Shown: piece by piece, positions 8,101 to 15,230 of the stretch
Position numbering within the stretch: position 1 is the first letter of the stretch
Layout: the number at the start of each line of letters is the position of its first letter
Program-made: the position numbers and the translations under genes
Source: an uncultured Rikenellaceae bacterium
GTDB taxonomy: Bacteria; Bacteroidota; Bacteroidia; Bacteroidales; Rikenellaceae
DNA length: 16,892 nucleotides
Assembly (NCBI GenBank): GCA_947054185.1
Contig: CAMRVW010000029.1
Location: 1 to 16,892, forward strand
Reading direction: 5' to 3'
Notes under the pieces: generated by a model
Told to the model about the DNA's origin: nothing
The model's input: only the letters and a program-made list of their open reading frames with translations
Database searches by the model: none

Positions 8101-8436
8101 TCCGACCCGGGGGCTGAGAAGGGGAGGAGACAAGGGGGAGGGGCCGGGAAAAGGGGAACCGGATCGAGAAATGGGGCCAGACAAGGGGGAGACCGGGACA
8201 AAGTGGGAAGCCGGGGAAAGGGGCCATAGAGGACGAATCCCGGCGGAGGGGTTCCGAGGAGAGAGATAAGATCGCCGTTTCAAAGTTATCTTGAGCATTC
8301 AGTGGCGGATTGGCTTGGAGAGTCTTCGGGCCTCGTGAAGCGGCAGTATGTGATTTTTCTGCTTTCGGGCTTTTGTAAGAATCGGAAGCATGAGATGAGG
8401 GGGCGGCAAAGTGTGTGACAAAAAACAAATTGTAAT
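8101..8436. other. Purine- and G-rich spacer before serS
   Basis: About 335 nt without a credible gene. From 8105 to about 8265 the plus strand is dominated by G and A, with many runs of three to five G. Two stretches (8134-8156 and 8185-8216, extendable to 8223) each contain four G tracts with loops of 1-7 nt, the canonical G-quadruplex pattern. A 13-nt word is repeated exactly at 8128-8140 and 8179-8191, with looser similarity around it. From about 8265 to the serS start the composition is ordinary; a weak 6-bp stem (8264-8269 with 8286-8291) is the only structure seen. I found no good TTTG/TAnnTTTG promoter for serS. The short open frames across the G-rich part are low-complexity Gly/Arg/Pro strings and are not taken as genes. 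Confidence 0.6.
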
Positions 8437-9711
8437 ATGCTTACACTTAATGTATTGCGCGGCGAGAGCGACCGTGTCATAGAGAGATTGAAGGTTAAGG
8501 GCATTGATGCGACCGAGACGGTTGCCAAGATAGCCGAGCTTGACGACTTGCGTAAGTCGTTGCAGCAGAGGGCCGACGCGGCAGGTGCCGAGCTTAACAA
8601 TATAGCCAAAGAGGTGGGTCGTCTGTTCAAGGAGGGCAAGACAGAGGAGGCCAACAAGGCCAAAGAGCGTACCGCCGGACTCAAAGAGGAGGCTCGCAAG
8701 CTCGACGACGAGCTCAGGCAGGCACAGAGTGCTCTTGACGCCCTGATCGTGACGTTGCCCAACCTGCCCGCCGATGATGTGCCCGTGGGCATGACGGCAG
8801 AAGACAATGTGGTGGTAAGGCAAGGAGGGGCGCAGGTGACTCTGCCCGAGGGTGCACTGCCCCACTGGGAGCTGGCATCGAAGTATGACATAATAGACTT
8901 TGAGTTGGGCAACAAGCTCACAGGCGCCGGGTTCCCCGTGTACAAGGGTTTGGGCGCCAGATTGCAGAGGGCGCTGATAGCCTTCTTCCTCGACCGTAAC
9001 ACATCGGCAGGCTATATGGAGGTGTTGCCTCCCATAATGGTCAACGAGGCGTCGGGGTTCGGCACAGGCCAGTTGCCCGACAAGGAGGGGCAGATGTATC
9101 ATGCCACTCAGGACAACTTCTATATGATACCGACGGCCGAGGTGCCCGTGACCAACATCTATCGCGACGTTATTGTGGCAGATAAAGATCTGCCCGTGAA
9201 GATGACCGCATACACCCCCTGTTTCAGGCGCGAGGCAGGCTCGTACGGTAAAGACGTGCGAGGCCTCAACCGTCTGCATCAGTTTGACAAAGTGGAGATT
9301 GTGCGCATAGAGAAACCCGAAAACTCATGGGCCGCTCTTGACGAGATGGTGATGCACGTGGAGTCGATAGTGAAAGACTTGGAGCTGCCCTATCGCATAT
9401 TGAGACTGTGCGGCGGCGACATGAGCTTCACATCTGCAATGACTTACGATTTCGAGGTCTATTCGAGCGCACAGGGTCGCTGGCTCGAGGTGTCGAGCGT
9501 CTCTAACTTCGAGTCGTTCCAGGCCAACCGTCTGAAGCTGCGTTACCGTGATGCCGACAAGAAGCCGCAGCTGGCACACACGCTCAACGGCAGCTCGCTG
9601 GCACTGCCGCGCATTGTGGCCGCATTGCTCGAGAACAATCAGACTCCGGAAGGCATACGCTTGCCTGCCGTGCTGGTGCCTTACATGGGCGGAATAGAAT
9701 ATATCCGATAG
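8437..9711 (+). CDS. serS: Serine-tRNA ligase
   Basis: Class II aminoacyl-tRNA synthetase that charges tRNA-Ser (and the selenocysteine tRNA where present) with serine in the cytosol. The 424-residue length is normal. The N-terminal region (about 30-105), rich in charged residues and Ala/Leu, is the long coiled-coil arm that binds the tRNA extra arm. Class II motif 2 is FRREAGSYGKDVRG, starting at Phe263, and motif 3 is LNGSSLALPRIVAALLENNQ at 383-402. The start follows an A-rich stretch (ACAAAAAACAAATTGTAAT) rather than a Shine-Dalgarno sequence. A glycosyltransferase begins 4 nt after the stop, so the two are almost surely in one transcript. Confidence 0.97.
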   Translation: MLTLNVLRGESDRVIERLKVKGIDATETVAKIAELDDLRKSLQQRADAAGAELNNIAKEVGRLFKEGKTEEANKAKERTAGLKEEARKLDDELRQAQSALDALIVTLPNLPADDVPVGMTAEDNVVVRQGGAQVTLPEGALPHWELASKYDIIDFELGNKLTGAGFPVYKGLGARLQRALIAFFLDRNTSAGYMEVLPPIMVNEASGFGTGQLPDKEGQMYHATQDNFYMIPTAEVPVTNIYRDVIVADKDLPVKMTAYTPCFRREAGSYGKDVRGLNRLHQFDKVEIVRIEKPENSWAALDEMVMHVESIVKDLELPYRILRLCGGDMSFTSAMTYDFEVYSSAQGRWLEVSSVSNFESFQANRLKLRYRDADKKPQLAHTLNGSSLALPRIVAALLENNQTPEGIRLPAVLVPYMGGIEYIR

Positions 9712-9715
9712 GAGC

Positions 9716-10663
9716 ATGGATTTATCGTTAGTCATACCGACATATAACGAGGAGGAGTCGTTACGACCACTGGTGGAGTGGATCGAACGGGTGGTGACGG
9801 CTGCCGGGCTCGAATGGGAAGCTCTGTTCATAGACGACGGAAGCAATGACGCCTCCTGGGAGGTGATAAAGGAGCTTCACGCCGGCAACGGACGTGTGAA
9901 AGGTATACGCTTCGGGCGCAATTACGGCAAGTCGGCAGCGTTGTATGCCGGGTTTGAAGCAGCCACGGGCGAGGTGGTCATAACGATGGATGCCGACATG
10001 CAAGACTCTCCCGATGAGATACCGGCATTGTATGAGATGATTGTCGGGCAGGGTTACGACCTGGTGTCGGGCTGGAAGAAAAAACGTTACGACCCCATAA
10101 GCAAGACGTGGCCGAGCAAGTTCTTCAACCTGACGGCGCGCACCATGTCGGGAATAAAGCTGCATGACTTCAACTGCGGTCTCAAGGCTTACCGCAAAAG
10201 GGTGGTCAAAAGCATAGAGGTGTATGGCGAGATGCACCGTTACATTCCCATATTGGCCAAGCAGGCGGGCTTCAGGCGCATAGGCGAGAAGGTGGTGGAA
10301 CACAGGGCGCGCAGGTACGGGGTGTCGAAGTATGGATGGGAACGCATGATAAAGGGCTATTTAGACCTTTTGAGCGTGTTGTTCATAACCAAATTCGGAC
10401 GAAGCCCCATGTATATATTCGGGTCGCTCGGCACGTTGATGTTCCTGCTCGGCGGTGGCATAACCGTCTATCTGATAGCCACTAAGCTATATCTGCAAAG
10501 CATCGGGGCACCGTTGCGCCAGGTGGTCGACCAACCGCTCTTTTATCTGGCCTTGACAAGCCTTATAGTCGGTGTGCAGTTGTTTTTGGCAGGATTCCTC
10601 GGCGAGCTCATAAACCGCAGCTCGGCAGACAGAAACCGTTATGCGGTGGCGGAAGTGATCTGA
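9716..10663 (+). CDS. Family 2 glycosyltransferase, DPM1/GtrB/CsbB-like, membrane-anchored
   Basis: Probably transfers a sugar from a nucleotide donor to a polyprenyl phosphate on the cytoplasmic face of the inner membrane. The 315-residue protein starts with the GT-A fold: LVIPTYNEEESL (5-16), FIDDGSNDAS (Asp40, Asp41), and the metal-binding DAD at 92-94 within MDADMQDSPDE. FNCGLKAYRK and a later basic stretch ending at VSKYGWERM match the polyprenyl-phosphate sugar synthases. Two C-terminal membrane helices are clear, about 228-253 and 275-295, as in GtrB, CsbB and ArnC. A GGAG sequence abuts the start codon and overlaps the serS stop region, so translation is likely coupled to serS. The sugar and acceptor cannot be read. 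A YfhO-family gene lies 2.1 kb downstream; see findings. Confidence 0.88.
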   Translation: MDLSLVIPTYNEEESLRPLVEWIERVVTAAGLEWEALFIDDGSNDASWEVIKELHAGNGRVKGIRFGRNYGKSAALYAGFEAATGEVVITMDADMQDSPDEIPALYEMIVGQGYDLVSGWKKKRYDPISKTWPSKFFNLTARTMSGIKLHDFNCGLKAYRKRVVKSIEVYGEMHRYIPILAKQAGFRRIGEKVVEHRARRYGVSKYGWERMIKGYLDLLSVLFITKFGRSPMYIFGSLGTLMFLLGGGITVYLIATKLYLQSIGAPLRQVVDQPLFYLALTSLIVGVQLFLAGFLGELINRSSADRNRYAVAEVI

Positions 10664-10708
10664 CAAAAACGAGATATCAGCGCACCGGCGAGGCCGTGTG
10701 ACATCTAA

Positions 10709-10760
10709 AGTAAACAGCCCCGGCAAAGTTATTCATGATACTTTGCCGGGGCTGTTTACT
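10709..10760. terminator. Long perfect hairpin between convergent genes
   Basis: A perfect 21-bp inverted repeat (10709-10729 with 10740-10760) with a 10-nt loop lies between the convergent glycosyltransferase and rpiB stops. The stem base is A/T-rich (AGTAAACA with TGTTTACT) and the core is CCCCGG, so each arm supplies its own T-rich 3' end. This fits a bidirectional terminator serving both operons. The stem is longer than most intrinsic terminators. Confidence 0.8.
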
Positions 10761-10777
10761 ATTCGGCAACTATCGCT

Positions 10778-11215
10778 TTACTCTTTGGCTATGGCTATCT
10801 TGGCGACACGTTTGGCGTGACGTCCTCCCTCGAACGAGGCTGCGAGGAAGGCCTCCGCGATGGTGGCGGCGTCTTCGTTCTTGATGAAACGGGCCGGCAT
10901 GGAACATACGTTGGCATCGTTATGTGTGCGGGCAAGGGTGGCTATCTCGGGTGTCCAACATATCGCGGCTCTTACATGGCCGTGTTTGTTGAGCGTCATG
11001 GTTATGCCGTTGGCGCTGCCGCAAAAAGCGAAACCCAACCGGCACTCCCCTCTGCCGAGACCGTCGGCAAGGGCGTGGGCATAATCGGGATAATCGACAG
11101 AGGCTGACGAGTCGCATCCGTAATCTTTGATAGTGTAACCCTGCGAGAGCAAAAAACCGGCGATAAACTCTTTCATCTCAAAGCCGGCATGGTCTGAAGC
11201 CAATCCTATAATCAT
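10778..11215 (-). CDS. rpiB: Ribose-5-phosphate isomerase B (RpiB/LacA family)
   Basis: Interconverts ribose 5-phosphate and ribulose 5-phosphate in the pentose phosphate pathway, in the cytosol. The 145-residue protein has the family N terminus IIGLASDHAGFEMK with the phosphate-binding Asp8-His9, the catalytic cysteine at 65 (same number as E. coli RpiB) in FCGSANGITMTLNK, and the HNDAN motif starting at His98. The loop after the cysteine differs from the GTGIGM form of E. coli, which is common in Bacteroidetes homologues. It starts 40 nt after the polyprenyl synthase stop on the same strand, so co-transcription is likely, and ends at the shared hairpin terminator. A related sugar isomerase of the LacAB/AlsB type is a less likely alternative. 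Confidence 0.93.
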   Translation of the reverse strand: MIIGLASDHAGFEMKEFIAGFLLSQGYTIKDYGCDSSASVDYPDYAHALADGLGRGECRLGFAFCGSANGITMTLNKHGHVRAAICWTPEIATLARTHNDANVCSMPARFIKNEDAATIAEAFLAASFEGGRHAKRVAKIAIAKE

Positions 11216-11255
11216 ACTTTAAGTTTAATTTAACCAACAGCATAACACCCGCCGA

Positions 11256-12242
11256 CTATTTGTCTCTGGTGACGGCATAGTCGACAAAAAGCTCGAGCGA
11301 GCGTTTCACGGGCGTGTCGTCATAACAAGCGAGCAAGGCGCAGGCCTCGTCGGCAAGCGATCGCATGACGGCGGAGGCCTTGTCGATACCTCCGTGTTCT
11401 ATAACGAAGCTCTTGACCTTATCGAGCGATGCCGAGTCGGAGTCGGCCTTCATAAGGTGCGACAATATGTGGTCGCGGTCGCCTTTCGATACCGAGAGCA
11501 ACGCCTCTATCAAAGGCAGCGTCATCTTGCGCTCGCGTATGTCGCCGCAAGAGGGCTTGCCTATTATCTCAGAGTCGGAGTAATCGATGATGTCGTCGCG
11601 TATCTGAAAGGCTGTGCCTATCAGCTCGCCAAGGCGTTTCATACGGGCACAGTCGTCAGGCGAGGCACCCACGCTGATGGCTCCGGCCTCGGCTGCGGAA
11701 GCCAGAAGCAGGGCCGTCTTGGAGCGTATGACCTCGAAATAGTCTTCACGCGACACCGACAGGCGTTGCGACATGTCTGACTGCAACAACTCGCCCGAAC
11801 TCATCGACTCCATGACGGACGACATGGTCTCGACAAGGTGATAAAGCCCCCTCTCTGATGCCACTCGTATTCCGCGCGCAAGCATGAAATCGCCTATCAG
11901 CACAGCCTGATGCGAACGCCACAGCGCATTTACCGACCAACGCGAACGACGGCGGTAAGCCTCGTCGACAACATCGTCGTGCACTAACGAGGCCGTGTGG
12001 GTGACCTCTATAAGAGAGGCCGATATGTATGTATCTTCGGTTATGCGACCGTGAAGAGCTGCCGAGAGAAGCAGAAATATGGGGCGCATGTGCTTACCTC
12101 CGCCGGCAATGATAAAATCGACCATGCGACGTATGTGAGGTATCGGTGAAGAGAGCATCCGCCCGTAATAACGTTCGAACTCCTCCAAATTGTCCTTGAT
12201 GGGACTTTTTATTTCATCTATCTGCGACATCATCGAAGTCAT
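11256..12242 (-). CDS. Long-chain polyprenyl diphosphate synthase
   Basis: Trans-prenyltransferase that elongates allylic diphosphates with isopentenyl diphosphate, most likely for the menaquinone side chain. The 328-residue product has GGGKHMRP (47-54), the first aspartate motif DDVVD (89-93), and the second motif QIRDDIID near residue 218, all intact. The residue five places before the first motif is Ala84, as in IspB octaprenyl synthase (HTAxLxHDDVVD); bulky aromatic residues there stop chains at C15-C20, so a long product is inferred. The start at MTSMMSQ was chosen because a -7 promoter element lies 8 nt upstream; MMSQ, nine nt further in, is an alternative. The gene is divergent from the YfhO gene and probably leads an operon with rpiB. 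Confidence 0.9.
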   Translation of the reverse strand: MTSMMSQIDEIKSPIKDNLEEFERYYGRMLSSPIPHIRRMVDFIIAGGGKHMRPIFLLLSAALHGRITEDTYISASLIEVTHTASLVHDDVVDEAYRRRSRWSVNALWRSHQAVLIGDFMLARGIRVASERGLYHLVETMSSVMESMSSGELLQSDMSQRLSVSREDYFEVIRSKTALLLASAAEAGAISVGASPDDCARMKRLGELIGTAFQIRDDIIDYSDSEIIGKPSCGDIRERKMTLPLIEALLSVSKGDRDHILSHLMKADSDSASLDKVKSFVIEHGGIDKASAVMRSLADEACALLACYDDTPVKRSLELFVDYAVTRDK

Positions 12243-12249
12243 TGCATTG

Positions 12250-12257
12250 CAAAGATA
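12250..12257 (-). promoter_or_regulatory. -7 element of the polyprenyl synthase gene
   Basis: The minus strand reads TATCTTTG, a full match to TAnnTTTG, ending 8 nt before the chosen ATG. No TTTG is found 19-21 nt further upstream. If it works, the transcript would start on or beside the start codon and be nearly leaderless. Confidence 0.45.
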
Positions 12258-12426
12258 ACTATTTTTGGCAAATTGCATCGTACCGTGAGGGGAAATTTAT
12301 TTCGCTCGACACATAGAATGAACAATACAAAACATAGACCAAATGCAGAAGTTCTCTTTATAATCAGACTTCAAGAGAGTGTTTTACAAAAGCAACGAGG
12401 TTCCGCTTAAGCAAAATGTAAGCACA

Positions 12427-12614
12427 CTTGCTTTTACGCTCGCTTATTCGTATCTTTAACCTGCGGTTTTAGATACTCTCACTCGGCAGAATCAAACTAT
12501 CGTTTGCTTTTGCTCTCGCTTATTCGTATCTTTAACCTGCGGTTTTAAGATACTCCCGCTCGGCAGAACCAAACTATCGTTTGCTTTTGCCCTCGCTTAT
12601 TCGTATCTTTGACC
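12427..12614. repeat. Tandem repeat, 76-77 bp unit, two full copies plus a third partial copy
   Basis: Units start at 12427, 12503 and 12580; the second is one base longer because of an extra A in TTTTAAGATAC. Each full unit contains, in order: TTTG or CTTG, TTTT-rich sequence, CGCTTATTCG, TATCTTTA, AACCTGCGGTTTT, GATACT, CTCGGCAGAA, and the dyad CAAACTATCGTTTG leading into the next unit. The third copy stops after its TATCTTTGACC, where the downstream transcript would begin. The only change in the -7 octamer is A in copies 1 and 2 against G in copy 3. The repeat fills the YfhO-gene side of the 495-nt spacer 12243-12737; the part from 12279 to 12420 shows nothing I can name. Confidence 0.88.
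12580..12611 (+). promoter_or_regulatory. Promoter of the YfhO-family gene, in repeat copy 3
   Basis: TTTG at 12580-12583, a 20-nt spacer, then TATCTTTG at 12604-12611: the same layout and spacing as the carAB promoter, with full consensus at the -7 element. Transcription would begin near 12617, giving a leader of about 120 nt. Copies 1 and 2 carry TATCTTTA (12451-12458, 12527-12534), one base off consensus, so they are expected to be weak or silent. Confidence 0.7.
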
Positions 12615-12737
12615 CCGAATATAATAACAATCAGGTGTCGGGCGCAACGGCCAACGCATCTGAGCGGGCATTATCACCCGTCAATAGACGACAGGAGGAC
12701 CGCAATAATTGTTAAACACGAGACAAACCAAAGCACC

Positions 12738-15161
12738 ATGCTCAAAAAAGCACTCACCCATATAGTTGCACTTGCCGTATTTGCGGCGGTGTCGATGTTT
12801 TATTTCGCGCCGCAATATCAGGGCCGGGTCGTGCGGCAGAGCGACGAGATACAGGCACAGGGCATGAAGGGTGGCGTCGAAGAGCATAAAGAGGCTTTCG
12901 GCGAACATCCGCAATGGGCGCCCAACATGTTTTCGGGCATGCCTGCATATCTCATAGACATGAACTATGACGGGAGGTTGGTAAAGCACGTGGGCGACAT
13001 GTTTTATTTCCTCGGCAAGCCTGCCGGGTTTTATTTCGTCATGATGGCCGGGTTTTATTTCATGGCATTGATGTTCGGGGTCAACCCGTGGATTGCCATT
13101 GCCGGCTCGGTGGCTTACGGGCTGTCGTCTTACTTCATAATAATATTCGAGGCGGGACACATAACCAAGCTGATGGCTTTGGCATGGGTGTCGCCCATGG
13201 TGGGGGCCGTGTGGCTGGCTTACAGACGCAATCTGTGGTTGGGAGCTTCGTTGGCGGCATTTTTCGGATCGATAGAGATAAGTTGCTCGCATCCGCAGAT
13301 AAGTTATTACTTTCTGTTCGTGCTCTTGGGGCTGGCTGTGGCGATGCTTTACGAGGCGATAAAGAGCAAAACGGTCGGCAAGTTTGCTGTAAAGACAGCG
13401 GTGTTATTGGCGGCGGGAATGCTTGCCGTATGCTCTAACATAGTGCAGCTCTATTACATAAACAAATATTCCAAAGAGTCGACCCGCTCGGCAAGCGAGC
13501 TCAAGGCAGACGTCGCCGAGCAATCCAACAAGACATCGGGGCTTGACCGCGACTATATAACGGCGTGGAGTTACGGCAAGATGGAGACCTTCAACATGCT
13601 TATACCCAACCTTATGGGCGGCAGCAGCAACGGCGGGTTCAGCACCGACGGCCGGGTGGCAGAGGCGCTGAGGCCATACAACGCATCGTCTGTGGCCACG
13701 CAATTGCCGGGATATTGGGGTCCGCAACCGGGCACATCGGGACCTGTGTATATAGGTGCGGTGATGATATTCCTGGCCGCCATGGGGTTATGTCTGGTCA
13801 AAGGGAGCCTCAAATGGTGGATCGCGGGGGTGAGCATGCTTGCCGTGATGTTGGCATGGGGACGCCATTTCATGTGGCTTACCGACCTTTTCATTGACTA
13901 TGTGCCGGCGTACGACAAGTTCAGAACCGTATCCATGATACTGGTGATAGTGCAATGGAGCGTACCTCTTTTGGCCATGTTAGGTTTGCGCGAGGCCATG
14001 CGCGGAAACGACAAGGCGGCAGTGACTAAAGCCGTTAAGAGAGCACTTGCCGTAACGGGCGGCATAACGCTGGCATTCATTGTGGCCGGCGGCGCCATGT
14101 TCGACTTTTCGGGACAGTATGACAGCTCTATGGGGCTGCCTGCCGACATATTGGAGGCAATGCGCGGGGAGAGGGCGTCACTCATGAGGGCAGATGCACT
14201 AAGATCGTTGATATTCATAGTGTTGACAGCCGGTGCGGTGATGTTATGGCAGCGCGGCAAGCTGTCGTACGGCAAGTTGGCGGCCCTTCTGACGGTGCTT
14301 GTGCTGGTCGACATGGTGCCGATAGACAAACGTTACCTCAATTACGAACACTTCCAGCCTCGCAGAAAGGCGGTTGGGGTGACCCCAACAGAGGCAGACA
14401 AGACGATAATGGCCGACAGCGACCCCAACTTCAGGGTGGCCAACCTGACGGTCAATCCATTTGCGGATGCCACAACCTCTTATTTCCACAAGTCGGTGGG
14501 AGGATATCATGCCGCCAAACTGCGCAGATACCAGGAGTTTATAGATAAATATCTGGCAGCGGGCGACCCCGATGGCTATAACCTGCTCAACACCAAATAT
14601 TTCATTCAGACCGGTGAGGACGGCCGTCCCGAGGCGCGCCTCAACGACAACGCCTTTGGCAACGCATGGTTTGTGGAGGGCATAAAAGAGGCCGGGGGTG
14701 CCGACGAGGAGTTGGAATATATCGGTGCGATAGATCCGCAAAGGACGGCTGTGCTGGACAAGCGATTTACCCGAAAGGTAAGCACCGGACATTTCGACAC
14801 CGACTCGGCGTATATAAGGCTTACCGACTGGCGCGCCAACAGACTGACATATCTGTCGGACAACCCGCAAAATGGGCTGGCGGTGTTTTCAGAGATATAT
14901 TATCCCGACGGCTGGAGCGCCACCATAGACGGCAAGCCGGCAGAGGTGCTGCGCGCAGATTATATACTCAGGGCTATGGAGATACCCGCCGGAGAGCATG
15001 AGATAGTGTTTTCGTTCGCCGCCCCCGGATTTTCACTTATGAAAGGCATAACCACGGCCGGCTCGGCGATAATATTACTCGGAGTGGCTGTGTCGGCGGC
15101 TCTGGCTCTTAGCACAAAAAAGGTTGGGCGTAAAAAAACCGACACAGATGGTCGGGATTAA
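12738..15161 (+). CDS. YfhO-family polytopic membrane protein
   Basis: Large integral membrane protein of 807 residues, of the YfhO family, distantly like GT-C glycosyltransferases that use lipid-linked sugars outside the membrane. The first membrane segment lies at about residues 5-25; a block of about ten further hydrophobic segments follows up to about residue 540, then a large soluble C-terminal part with a last membrane helix at about 770-793 and a basic tail. Family-like stretches include GHITKLMALAW, SCSHPQISYYF and DYITAWSYGKMETFNMLIPN. The start MLKKALTHIVAL was chosen because it opens directly into the membrane segment; the 43 codons upstream have no family look and are inside the expected leader. 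The role in this phylum is not established; sugar transfer to an envelope polymer is an inference from Bacillus and Listeria YfhO. Confidence 0.85.
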   Translation: MLKKALTHIVALAVFAAVSMFYFAPQYQGRVVRQSDEIQAQGMKGGVEEHKEAFGEHPQWAPNMFSGMPAYLIDMNYDGRLVKHVGDMFYFLGKPAGFYFVMMAGFYFMALMFGVNPWIAIAGSVAYGLSSYFIIIFEAGHITKLMALAWVSPMVGAVWLAYRRNLWLGASLAAFFGSIEISCSHPQISYYFLFVLLGLAVAMLYEAIKSKTVGKFAVKTAVLLAAGMLAVCSNIVQLYYINKYSKESTRSASELKADVAEQSNKTSGLDRDYITAWSYGKMETFNMLIPNLMGGSSNGGFSTDGRVAEALRPYNASSVATQLPGYWGPQPGTSGPVYIGAVMIFLAAMGLCLVKGSLKWWIAGVSMLAVMLAWGRHFMWLTDLFIDYVPAYDKFRTVSMILVIVQWSVPLLAMLGLREAMRGNDKAAVTKAVKRALAVTGGITLAFIVAGGAMFDFSGQYDSSMGLPADILEAMRGERASLMRADALRSLIFIVLTAGAVMLWQRGKLSYGKLAALLTVLVLVDMVPIDKRYLNYEHFQPRRKAVGVTPTEADKTIMADSDPNFRVANLTVNPFADATTSYFHKSVGGYHAAKLRRYQEFIDKYLAAGDPDGYNLLNTKYFIQTGEDGRPEARLNDNAFGNAWFVEGIKEAGGADEELEYIGAIDPQRTAVLDKRFTRKVSTGHFDTDSAYIRLTDWRANRLTYLSDNPQNGLAVFSEIYYPDGWSATIDGKPAEVLRADYILRAMEIPAGEHEIVFSFAAPGFSLMKGITTAGSAIILLGVAVSAALALSTKKVGRKKTDTDGRD

Positions 15162-15230
15162 AGGCCCCGCATAAAGGGCAGGCAAAAAAAGTCGAACAAA
15201 AAAGGCCGGACATACAAAGAAAATTAATAG

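Noticed and set aside
8075..8269. 64-codon plus-strand frame in the G-rich spacer, and a Pro-rich minus-strand partner
   Set aside because: Both translate low-complexity purine or pyrimidine tracts into Gly/Arg/Glu or Pro/Ser strings. The frame begins inside the carAB terminator.
8299..9279. Minus-strand open frame of 326 codons opposite serS
   Set aside because: serS is certain on the other strand; this frame is a shadow and shows no domain.
12427..12614. CRISPR array
   Set aside because: The units are head-to-tail copies of about 76 bp that are similar throughout, with no short repeat separated by unique spacers and no cas genes.
12618..12737. Structured regulatory leader of the YfhO gene
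   Set aside because: Only small stems such as GCGGG with CCCGT (about 12664-12681) are seen; nothing matches a riboswitch class known to me.
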